Source: CAZRVH01 sp964624905
GTDB taxonomy: Bacteria; Patescibacteriota; Gracilibacteria; Peribacterales; Peribacteraceae
Assembly (NCBI GenBank): GCA_964624905.1
Contig: CAZUYK010000022.1
Coordinates: 1-11,787, forward strand
DNA length: 11,787 nucleotides
Reading direction: 5' to 3'
Part shown: positions 6,793-11,782 of the stretch, one piece after another
How positions within the stretch are numbered: position 1 is the first letter of the stretch
How the letters are laid out: every line of letters starts with the position of its first letter
The notes under the pieces: model-generated
Told to the model about the DNA's origin: nothing
Database searches by the model: none
What the model saw: the letters and a program-made list of their open reading frames with translations, nothing else
Made by a program: the position numbers and the translations under genes

Positions 6793-7167
6793 TCAGATTA
6801 TTGCATCCACTTCTTCCAAAATACCGGTGGCGGAAGCGTTCACTCCGTCGGATTTCTCGGCGATCTTAGCCGCCCTTCTGTTCTCCGCCAGTACCGCGAC
6901 ATGCGCGTGCTCAGGAAGCATCCCCCGTTTTTCCGACATGGCGAACAGTTGCTCCAAATGCGCCAAGCCGAGCTCGGAAGACATGAAGTCGATGGTGGTG
7001 TTGCAGCGCAATTCCTCGGGGGCTTTTTCCCGAAGGTCATCCATTTGCCGGGGATTCATGAATTTTTGTTTTGCCAACTGTTGGAACAGGTCCGGAGGCG
7101 AAAGCTCTCTCCATTGCTGCGAGAGTGGTATGTCGGGGTCGGGTGCGCGGGCAGTGATGATGTTCAT
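6793..7167 (-). CDS. Hypothetical protein, 124 residues
   Basis: Not recognised. The product (MNIITARAPDPDIPLSQQW at the start) is soluble, with mainly helical prediction by eye. An N-terminal Pro-containing segment is followed by helices around SPPDLFQQLAKQKFMNPRQMDDLREK, a section with LGLAHLEQLFAMSEKRGMLP, and an Ala/Lys-rich helix HVAVLAENRRAAKIAEK. There is a single cysteine (residue 54), no membrane helix and no known motif. The stop codon directly abuts that of sufB (tail to tail). Upstream there is no Shine-Dalgarno and only a distant CTAAAT as a possible -10. It lies downstream of another leftward unknown gene (72-base gap) and could be co-transcribed with it. Reality as a gene is supported by the tight packing and protein-like composition. 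Confidence 0.6.
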   Translation of the reverse strand: MNIITARAPDPDIPLSQQWRELSPPDLFQQLAKQKFMNPRQMDDLREKAPEELRCNTTIDFMSSELGLAHLEQLFAMSEKRGMLPEHAHVAVLAENRRAAKIAEKSDGVNASATGILEEVDAII

Positions 7168-7239
7168 TGCGAAGGGATGAAATTTAGAATCCGAATTTTA
7201 CGATTCTGAAATCGGATTGCAATGTTTTTTTGGCCCGGA

Positions 7240-7830
7240 TCAGCGGGGTTTGCGTGATTTGAGCAATGCGCCCGCCTGCCTGAGGGCTTCCCGGGTTTCC
7301 TCGCGCAGCTGCCTGAGGGTTTCCATCGGGTTTTCCGCGCCCCTGTCTAGCGTTTCGCCGGCGACCATGATGAAGTAAGGACGGCGGTTCGTGTCGACGA
7401 ATTCCAGATGGGCCTTTTGTCCCATCGACCATTTGGTGCCGCCGTTATGAGGGTCTCCGGAATCGCGAAGGAGCACGTTGCGCGCGTGATACCAGGCAGA
7501 GTCTTCCTCCGGAATGCTCGTGATGCCCAGGGCGAGTGCGCGCCTGAGCAGCGCTTTCGGTTCCAGCGTACGGAGGTCGGCGATCAGTGCGTCCACCTGC
7601 TCCTCGTTTTTCCAGTCCACGGCGATTCCCTTCGATTCGCCGCTCATGATCGCGGCCATGTTTTTCTGGGATCTGTTTTGCTGTTCGAAGATGGAGTCGG
7701 GACTGAAGTTCCTGAATTTCTTGAAAGCGCCCTCATCCACCACGGGCTCAAAGTCCGGATTTGCATCGGGCTGTTTTTCCTCGAAATCGAATTCGGTCTG
7801 CCGCTCGCCATGTCTGTACTTCCTGATCAT
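7240..7830 (-). CDS. Hypothetical protein, 196 residues
   Basis: Not recognised. A soluble, charged protein starting MIRKYRHGERQTEFDFEEKQ. Residues 1-45 are acidic and Phe/Asp-rich and probably flexible. A helical middle (about 75-100, EEQVDALIADLRTLEPKALLRRALALG) is followed by a compact region with WYHARNVLLRDSGDPHNGGTK and the strand-like RRPYFIMVAGETLDRG. The C-terminal helix (METLRQLREETREALRQAGALL, about 168-190) has a heptad-like pattern and a basic end. There are no cysteines and no membrane segment. The ATG at 7830 sits seven bases after a perfect TATACT that has a good -35 17 bases further upstream, so this start and gene are well supported. It is divergent from sufD by 102 bases, and the 124-residue unknown lies downstream. 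Confidence 0.68.
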   Translation of the reverse strand: MIRKYRHGERQTEFDFEEKQPDANPDFEPVVDEGAFKKFRNFSPDSIFEQQNRSQKNMAAIMSGESKGIAVDWKNEEQVDALIADLRTLEPKALLRRALALGITSIPEEDSAWYHARNVLLRDSGDPHNGGTKWSMGQKAHLEFVDTNRRPYFIMVAGETLDRGAENPMETLRQLREETREALRQAGALLKSRKPR

Positions 7831-7866
7831 TATGTACAGTATATCATACTATACAAATAGTGTCCA
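7831..7866 (-). promoter_or_regulatory. Sigma-70-type promoter of the 196-residue unknown gene
   Basis: On the minus strand TGGACA (7861-7866) is followed by a 17-base spacer and TATACT (7838-7843), then seven bases and ATG 7830. The -35 matches five of six consensus bases and the -10 is the same hexamer used by sufB and the ferredoxin. Transcription would start at about the A of the ATG, so the message is leaderless. Confidence 0.6.
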
Positions 7867-7918
7867 TATCGCCTGTTTGGCAAGGAATAAGCTACTCGCG
7901 CCTTTTTGGCGGATCGCG

Positions 7919-7932
7919 TACTCTGGTGTTCC
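7919..7932 (+). promoter_or_regulatory. Putative -10 of sufD
   Basis: TACTCT at 7919-7924 ends exactly eight bases before ATG 7933, the same spacing as the -10 elements of sufB and sufC, and no Shine-Dalgarno is present (GGTGTTCC). The hexamer is a weak match on its own; the shared spacing is the main support. Confidence 0.35.
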
Positions 7933-8790
7933 ATGAAGACGGTCCTGCTCCCATCGGCGACGGAAAAGAATGCCTACGTCTTCGACGTGCCCGCCGGACT
8001 CACGGAGATCGAATCGGCGGAGATCGACGTGCCCCATGATTGTGCCAGGCTTCTCATACGCATCGGCGCGCGTTCGGAGGTCTCGCTGCGCCTTCTCATC
8101 ACGGGTGATGCCCAGGTGACCCACGAGACGGACATAACGCTCGAAGACGAATCCTGCCTCCGGCTGCTGTGCATCCAGGAGTGCGGCTCGTCCGCGACGG
8201 TGGCCATCCGCCAGCGCACGCGCATTGGCAACGGAGCGCGCCTCACGATGCAGAATGTGTCGCTCGGCGGCCATGACGTCACCCACGATCTCGTGTCCTG
8301 CGTCGCAGGCAACGATGCGGCGAGCAGCGTGGACTGGATGTTCTATGCCGCGGGAAACGAGCGCCAAAAGCTGTCCGCGCGCAACGTGTTCGACGGCCGC
8401 AACGGGACGGGGGAGATCCTCATGAAGGGGGTCGCGCAGGACAAGGCCCACACCGCCGCCAACGGGCTCATCGAGATCGGACTGAAGGGGGGCGGAACAA
8501 ACACGTACCTCACGCAGGACGTGCTGATGCTGGATTCCACGGCGAAAGTGGATGCCGTCCCGGGGTTGGAGATCAAGACGAACGACGTGAAGGCGAGCCA
8601 CAGCGCCACCGTGAGCCGGGTCACCGCGGAAGATCTGTTCTACTTCGCGGCCCGGGGGATTCCTGGGACGGAAGCAAAGAGAATGTACGTACTCGGGTTT
8701 CTTGGAGCGATAACGGGTCGTCTTCCGCAAGGAGCCTGGTCGGATCGGATCCTGGAATCGATAGAGGCGAAGTACTCGGCCGCGCGGTAG
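7933..8790 (+). CDS. sufD: Fe-S cluster assembly protein SufD
   Basis: Paralogue of SufB that pairs with it and with SufC in the SUF scaffold complex. The 285-residue product has the right-handed beta-helix character of the family and its diagnostic end: VPGLEIKTNDVKASHSATVS, then AEDLFYFAARGI and a C-terminal helical cap. His223 corresponds to the essential His360 of E. coli SufD. The neighbouring Cys358 of E. coli appears to be Ala221 here. The protein is much shorter than E. coli SufD (423 residues), mainly because the N-terminal helical part is absent, as in other short SufD forms. ATG 7933 (MKTVLLPSATEKNAYVFDV) is chosen because it follows a -10-like hexamer by eight bases; the frame is open nine codons further upstream into the promoter. 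Its last 170 bases are antisense to the end of the next leftward gene. Confidence 0.92.
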   Translation: MKTVLLPSATEKNAYVFDVPAGLTEIESAEIDVPHDCARLLIRIGARSEVSLRLLITGDAQVTHETDITLEDESCLRLLCIQECGSSATVAIRQRTRIGNGARLTMQNVSLGGHDVTHDLVSCVAGNDAASSVDWMFYAAGNERQKLSARNVFDGRNGTGEILMKGVAQDKAHTAANGLIEIGLKGGGTNTYLTQDVLMLDSTAKVDAVPGLEIKTNDVKASHSATVSRVTAEDLFYFAARGIPGTEAKRMYVLGFLGAITGRLPQGAWSDRILESIEAKYSAAR

Positions 8791-9418
8791 CGATCGGGGA
8801 GATGTCCTTGGGGAATGTTCGTTGCCGCAAGGGGGTTTTTACGGGCTGCGCGACGTCATTTCCCCCAATGCGTCCTTGCCCCTTCATCACGCCGTAGATT
8901 CCCCCTACCGTAGCGGCCGCAATGGCGATATAGACCGCGACGTTTTTCGCGAATGCCGTCAGCTTCTCGTTTTCTTTCCGTGCTCGCAGTACTTCGTCCA
9001 GGTAGGCGACGCCCGTCTGGCAAGGGTCCCTATCCGCATCGCGGGGGCCGGGTCCCGTAAAGGGGTGTTCCGGAACCGGATCATCGTATGATTGAAGTTT
9101 CATCCAATACTCCGCCCATTCCGAACTTCCTTCGAACGGGATGCGCAGGCTGAGCGTCAGGGTGATTTCCTCCCCCGGGGCGTACGTTTTTTCTTCCACC
9201 GTCACCAGTTTCAGGATCTCATCTTCATTCGGAAACCGGCATCTCCTCCTGTTGCCCGCGGAGTCGTAGTCGCAAAATGTTTTTGCCTGTTCGACATCGT
9301 TACTGCGGTACGTGACGTTGAAAATTTGTTTGCGCAGATTCCAAAGCACCGTCTTGGCCAACTTCTCTTTGCGGAGAATGGTGAGGCTGTCCGGTTCTTG
9401 TGGTGATTCGGGCGTCAT
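8621..9418 (-). CDS. Hypothetical membrane protein, 265 residues, tail antisense to sufD
   Basis: Not recognised. Starting at ATG 9418 (MTPESPQEPDSLTILRKEKL), residues 1-150 form a polar domain. It contains a CDYDSAGNRRRC segment (two cysteines, 49 and 60) and a beta-like run (KLVTVEEKTYAPGEEITLTL, then RIPFEGSSEWAEYWMKL). One membrane helix lies at about 155-178 (TAFAKNVAVYIAIAAATVGGIYGVM). The remaining 85 residues are Pro/Ser/Arg-rich and look disordered. The last 56 residues are encoded antisense to the 3' end of sufD, and no earlier stop exists in this frame. An AGGA six bases before the ATG is a weak Shine-Dalgarno. Further upstream the frame is open but antisense to the iron-permease gene. 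The N-terminal 180 residues look like real protein; the overlapping tail may be neutral extension. Confidence 0.6.
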   Translation of the reverse strand: MTPESPQEPDSLTILRKEKLAKTVLWNLRKQIFNVTYRSNDVEQAKTFCDYDSAGNRRRCRFPNEDEILKLVTVEEKTYAPGEEITLTLSLRIPFEGSSEWAEYWMKLQSYDDPVPEHPFTGPGPRDADRDPCQTGVAYLDEVLRARKENEKLTAFAKNVAVYIAIAAATVGGIYGVMKGQGRIGGNDVAQPVKTPLRQRTFPKDISPIATARPSTSPLSIPGSDPTRLLAEDDPLSLQETRVRTFSLLPSQESPGPRSRTDLPR

Positions 9419-9517
9419 AGGAAATCCTGTTTCCGTGATTGAAATCGATTCTCCTCCTCCCCGAACACTTTGCAAGGGATCCGCGCTCTGGCAAGCCAAA
9501 TAGCCGAAAGGGCGCTC

Positions 9518-9542
9518 TATAATTGTCCTGTTCCTTTCCCGT
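9518..9542 (+). promoter_or_regulatory. -10 element of the iron-permease family gene
   Basis: A consensus TATAAT at 9518-9523 lies 19 bases before ATG 9543, which would give a short leader of about 12 bases, pyrimidine-rich and without a Shine-Dalgarno sequence. I see no convincing -35. Confidence 0.5.
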
Positions 9543-9983
9543 ATGCCCAAAAAAGCCCCAAGACACCTCTTCATGCGTTTCGCGAAAGCGACCTCCTGGG
9601 CGACCGGCCATCCCGTCGCCTTCATCCTTGCCGTATGTGTCATCGCGGCATGGCTCCTCACGGGGCCCATGTTCGGGTACAGCGATACCTGGCAGCTCGT
9701 GATCAATACGGGTACCACCATCATCACGTTCCTCATGGTGTTTCTCATTCAGAATACCCAGAACCGGGATAGCATGGCGATGCAGATCAAGATGGACGAA
9801 CTCATCCGCGCAGACAAAGACGCACACAACGCGTTGCTGGATCTGGAAGAGCTGACCGACAAAGAATTGGAAATGATGCGCAGGCAGTATGAGGATCTCG
9901 CGGAGCGAGCACGCGTTCTCATTCGCAAAGGCAAGAAGGATACCGGCGTCATCGATCTACAGAAAATGCCGAAGAAGGGCTAA
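9543..9983 (+). CDS. Low-affinity iron permease family protein
   Basis: A 146-residue two-helix membrane protein matching the bacterial low-affinity iron permease family (related in sequence to part of yeast Fet4). The diagnostic core is intact: FAKATSWATGHPVAF (13-27), a first helix to about 41, TGPMFGYSDTWQLVINTGTT (40-59), and ITFLMVFLIQNTQNRDS (61-77) as the second helix. It is followed by QIKMDELIRA and a charged helical tail with EELTDKELEMMRRQYEDL. The family name comes from the yeast transporter; transport activity of the short bacterial forms is not well established, so a role in iron uptake is an inference. The location near sufB, sufD and the ferredoxin gene fits iron metabolism. 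ATG 9543 gives the usual family start. The gene runs convergently into the small membrane protein gene. Confidence 0.88.
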   Translation: MPKKAPRHLFMRFAKATSWATGHPVAFILAVCVIAAWLLTGPMFGYSDTWQLVINTGTTIITFLMVFLIQNTQNRDSMAMQIKMDELIRADKDAHNALLDLEELTDKELEMMRRQYEDLAERARVLIRKGKKDTGVIDLQKMPKKG

Positions 9984-9986
9984 AAA

Positions 9987-10012
9987 ACCGTCCTGCTACG
10001 CAGCAGGACGGT
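9987..10012. terminator. Hairpin terminator shared by convergent genes
   Basis: ACCGTCCTGCT (9987-9997) pairs perfectly with AGCAGGACGGT (10002-10012) around ACGC, 11 pairs. On the minus strand the stem is followed by six T residues, making a canonical intrinsic terminator for the leftward gene, whose stop codon (9996-9998) lies at the top of the hairpin. For the rightward iron-permease gene the T-tract is displaced (from 10022), so termination there may be weaker. Confidence 0.85.
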
Positions 10013-10307
10013 GGGATTCGGTCTTTTTCTTTTTCCTTTGCAGCATTCTTCGATGCCGTTCGTGAACGAGGTTGCGCCACCGTACGTATTTTTCGTAACG
10101 GATACGAATAGCGCGTAATTCCAGGGGAATCCATATCACGATTCCGAGAATAAGGCAGCCGTAGGCAACGCAGAACCCGACGGGTCCGTATGTCCATTGG
10201 CAGAGGAACAATGTCGTTAAGACCGAGGCGGTGAGAAGGAACTGCAGGCCCCAACGCAGGGCGATCCTCCATCTCCTGTATCGGAGCACTCGTTTCGAAC
10301 CTTTCAT
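9996..10307 (-). CDS. Small two-helix membrane protein, unknown function
   Basis: A 103-residue protein with a basic N-terminus (MKGSKRVLRYRRWRIALRW) and two membrane helices, about 18-36 (GLQFLLTASVLTTLFLCQW) and 42-62 (VGFCVAYGCLILGIVIWIPL). A long basic helical tail (RIRYEKYVRWRNLVHERHRR, then RKKKKTE) follows. By the positive-inside rule both ends are cytoplasmic. No family is recognised. The start at ATG 10307 is well supported by a strong Shine-Dalgarno, AAAGGAG, five bases upstream, which is rare in this window. A TGC-TATGCT extended -10 lies further up. The coding sequence runs into the terminator hairpin. A longer frame in another register on this strand is a shadow: it is Pro/Arg-rich and lacks the ribosome binding site. 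The gene is divergent from the thioredoxin-like gene, with about 250 bases between. Confidence 0.75.
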   Translation of the reverse strand: MKGSKRVLRYRRWRIALRWGLQFLLTASVLTTLFLCQWTYGPVGFCVAYGCLILGIVIWIPLELRAIRIRYEKYVRWRNLVHERHRRMLQRKKKKTESHRPAA

Positions 10308-10358
10308 GGGTACTCCTTTCTGGTTCGGGAAGGGGAGGGGGATACAGGAAGCATAGCA
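10308..10358 (-). promoter_or_regulatory. Promoter and ribosome binding site of the small membrane protein gene
   Basis: On the minus strand an extended -10 (TGC then TATGCT at 10350-10355) would start transcription near 10343, giving a leader of about 36 bases. It contains AAAGGAG five bases before ATG 10307. A TTGAAA at 10377-10382 is too far (21-base spacer) to be a good -35. Confidence 0.5.
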
Positions 10359-10422
10359 CCATTATTTCGCCGTTTGTTTCAAAATTATCGTCATATTGGT
10401 CATTTCTCCGTATTTTTAGTAT

Positions 10423-10450
10423 TTGACAATAATTTAATTAGTTTTATAAT
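10423..10450 (+). promoter_or_regulatory. Near-perfect sigma-70 promoter of the thioredoxin-like gene
   Basis: TTGACA at 10423-10428, a 16-base AT-rich spacer and TATAAT at 10445-10450 are both full consensus matches. The flanking region (about 10370-10460) is the most AT-rich part of the window. Transcription would begin near 10457, about 100 bases before the GTG start codon. It is the strongest-looking promoter here. Confidence 0.8.
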
Positions 10451-10478
10451 AATAAACCTGATTCTTCACATCACCGCC

Positions 10479-10557
10479 ATCCACGACAGTTCCGGCGCCT
10501 TTCGGGACCTCGGAAGAGTCGTGGATCAATCTTTTCTTTCTCTCGGAGGATACGATC
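10479..10557 (+). promoter_or_regulatory. Structured 5' leader with hairpin, U-rich run and Shine-Dalgarno
   Basis: ATCCACGAC (10479-10487) pairs perfectly with GTCGTGGAT (10518-10526). After an AG/GA internal loop, TTCCG (10490-10494) pairs with CGGAA (10511-10515), giving a 14-pair stem. It is followed by a pyrimidine-rich, T-rich run (10527-10543), then CGGAGGA (10544-10550) seven bases before GTG 10558. The hairpin plus T-rich run resembles an imperfect terminator, so attenuation, mRNA stabilisation or protein binding are all possible. No known riboswitch class is recognised. Confidence 0.5.
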
Positions 10558-11352
10558 GTGAACAAGCAGTACGTGTACGCAGTGTTGGGAATGGTTGGCG
10601 TGACGGGTGCCCTCGTAGGTTTTCTCTTCTGGGTGGGTGCGTTTTCGGACCACGGTCCGAAGCCCATCCCCCTGCAGGCAATACCCGTCACTCAACCCCA
10701 GGCGCAGCAGCCGGCCCCGGCCGCTTCGTCTCAACCCCAGCAGCCCGCCGTCGCCCCGCCGCAACCGCAGCAGCCGACGCCGGCCCCGGCCATCCAGGCC
10801 CAGCAGGCGCCGAAGGTCACCGTGATCGAAGCACAGACCGATGCCGATCTGGAAGCCGAAGCCGCGGAATATCTCCGCCAGGCGACGCAGTTTGAAACGG
10901 TTTCGCAACAGACGCCTGTGCAGACGTCCGAACCGGAGTCCGATGACCAATCGTCCGCAAAGGAGGTATTGCCCCAGGAACAAGCGGACGATACGCCCGC
11001 TGAGACCGCAAGTTCGCTGAAGTCCGGCTATGTGAATCTTCCGATCGAGACCGTGCGCGAGCACATCGCCCGGCCGGACCTCACCTTGGTACGCGTCAGC
11101 GCAAGCTGGTGCGGGCCGTGCTTGAAATCGCACGGACCGCTGTACGAGTACGCCAGCAACGGAGGGCTTGCCTTCCATGTCGACGCGGATCAAAACGCCG
11201 AGTTCGTGAAGGAGCACCAAGTCGGAGGCCTTCCGACCTACCTGCTCTTCCGCGGAGGCACGCTCGTCGGACGTCATTCTGGCGCTCTGTTCTCCCTGGG
11301 CGATCTGAATGCCATGATCTCCCGCAAAGATGTTTCCCTCGCACAGAACTAA
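10558..11352 (+). CDS. Membrane-tethered thioredoxin-fold protein with Pro/Gln-rich spacer
   Basis: A 264-residue protein with three parts. Residues 7-29 form a membrane helix (YAVLGMVGVTGALVGFLFWVGAF), an uncleaved signal anchor that puts the rest outside. A spacer of about 130 residues is low in complexity, rich in Pro, Gln and Ala near 44-85 (repeated PQPQQP-like units), then acidic. The C-terminal thioredoxin domain (about 160-260) has the active site SASWCGPCLKS with Cys185 and Cys188, and the cis-proline loop GGLPTYLLF with Pro226. The CGPC pair is that of classical thioredoxins, so it may be a thiol-disulfide reductant or oxidant in the envelope; direction cannot be told and no partner (CcdA/DsbD-like) is in the window. 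The GTG start is fixed by CGGAGGA seven bases upstream. It has its own consensus promoter and a strong terminator, so it is a single-gene unit. Confidence 0.88.
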   Translation: MNKQYVYAVLGMVGVTGALVGFLFWVGAFSDHGPKPIPLQAIPVTQPQAQQPAPAASSQPQQPAVAPPQPQQPTPAPAIQAQQAPKVTVIEAQTDADLEAEAAEYLRQATQFETVSQQTPVQTSEPESDDQSSAKEVLPQEQADDTPAETASSLKSGYVNLPIETVREHIARPDLTLVRVSASWCGPCLKSHGPLYEYASNGGLAFHVDADQNAEFVKEHQVGGLPTYLLFRGGTLVGRHSGALFSLGDLNAMISRKDVSLAQN

Positions 11353-11376
11353 ACTGACCAACGACTCATTTCCCTA

Positions 11377-11413
11377 GCGGGCCTTTCACTTCGGTGGAAG
11401 GCCCGCGCTTTTT
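11377..11413 (+). terminator. Intrinsic terminator with UUCG tetraloop
   Basis: A 13-pair stem, left arm 11377-11389 (GCGGGCCTTTCAC) and right arm 11394-11406 with one G-T pair, closes a C(TTCG)G tetraloop and is followed by GC and five T (11409-11413). It begins 25 bases after the stop codon of the thioredoxin-like gene. This is a textbook rho-independent terminator. Confidence 0.95.
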
Positions 11414-11417
11414 GATG

Positions 11418-11451
11418 CCCTCACCCTAACCCTCTCCCTAGGGGAGAGGGG
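11418..11451. repeat. C-rich six-base periodic repeat with palindrome
   Basis: Four CCC runs start exactly every six bases (11418, 11424, 11430, 11436) in CCCTCA, CCCTAA, CCCTCT, CCCTAG. The last two units form a nine-pair palindrome: CCCTCTCCC (11430-11438) with GGGAGAGGG (11442-11450) around TAG. On the minus strand it is a canonical G-quadruplex motif with three-base loops. The sequence resembles interspersed REP-like intergenic repeats of the form CCCTCACCCTAACCCTCTCCC that I recall from various bacterial genomes; copy number here cannot be judged from one window. Confidence 0.6.
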
Positions 11452-11528
11452 ACGCTTATAGACTTTCTTTCCTGCACAAAAAAACAGTCCTTGGTCCCAA
11501 GAGGCTTGTTCACGAAATATTAAAAACC

Positions 11529-11562
11529 GTCGCGTGGCGTGGGTCTCCCGCGCCTAAGCGAC
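11529..11562 (-). terminator. Possible leftward terminator hairpin
   Basis: GTCGC (11529-11533) pairs with GCGAC (11558-11562), and inside it GGCGTGGG (11536-11543) pairs with CCCGCGCC (11547-11554, one G-T pair) around TCT. Read on the minus strand the stem is followed by GGTTTTTAATATT, the shape of an intrinsic terminator. No leftward gene is seen to its right inside the window, so it may end a transcript from outside or a small RNA. Confidence 0.5.
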
Positions 11563-11584
11563 TCCTCTCAGGGAAGGGATTCCC

Positions 11585-11615
11585 AAAAAGGGAAACCTTG
11601 GCGGTTTCCCTTTTT
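11585..11615. terminator. Perfect 13-pair bidirectional hairpin
   Basis: AAAAAGGGAAACC (11585-11597) is exactly complementary to GGTTTCCCTTTTT (11603-11615) around TTGGC. A-tract, G/C core and T-tract on both strands are the usual form of a bidirectional intrinsic terminator. It separates the C-rich repeat region from the hairpin-dense right edge. Confidence 0.75.
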
Positions 11616-11616
11616 G

Positions 11617-11776
11617 AACGTTTCACCACATTGTGTAGTAGAGAGATCTTCCGGGACCAGTACTCTGGTTCCTTGCGAAGCAAGAAACAGGGCACTGGGG
11701 CGTTCCCCGGGCAATCATTCCGTATGATGCGTTTGAACGCACGAAGAGGATACAGTTAGAGAGAAAACTCCCTGGT
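11617..11776. other. Hairpin-dense non-coding segment, possible leader or small RNA
   Basis: I see no credible coding sequence from 11414 to the right edge; short open frames there have no start signals and unlikely compositions. Within 90 bases several hairpins follow one another. GGGACCAG (11653-11660) pairs with CTGGTTCC (11665-11672). CTTGC (11672-11676) pairs with GCAAG (11680-11684). CTGGGG (11695-11700) pairs with CCCCGG (11705-11710). GCAATCAT (11711-11718) pairs with ATGATGC (11724-11730) with a bulged A. GCGT (11729-11732) pairs with ACGC (11737-11740). A Shine-Dalgarno follows at 11777. A structured 5' leader of the next gene is the simplest reading; I do not recognise a known RNA family. 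Confidence 0.4.
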
Positions 11777-11782
11777 AAGGAG
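11777..11782 (+). promoter_or_regulatory. Shine-Dalgarno sequence at the right edge
   Basis: AAGGAG lies five bases before the end of the window. An ATG directly after it (11783) is too close to use, so the start codon is probably just outside. This predicts a rightward gene beginning within a few bases of the edge. Confidence 0.5.

Noticed and set aside
7849..8730. A 293-residue open frame antisense to sufD
   Set aside because: Arg/His-rich shadow of sufD with no ribosome binding site or promoter.
9419..9748. Upstream extension of the leftward membrane protein to 9748
   Set aside because: It lies antisense to the iron-permease gene and across that gene's TATAAT promoter; ATG 9418 gives a cleaner start.
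11510..11727. Short open frames of about 60 residues on both strands near the right edge
   Set aside because: They run through strong hairpins, lack start signals and have unnatural composition.
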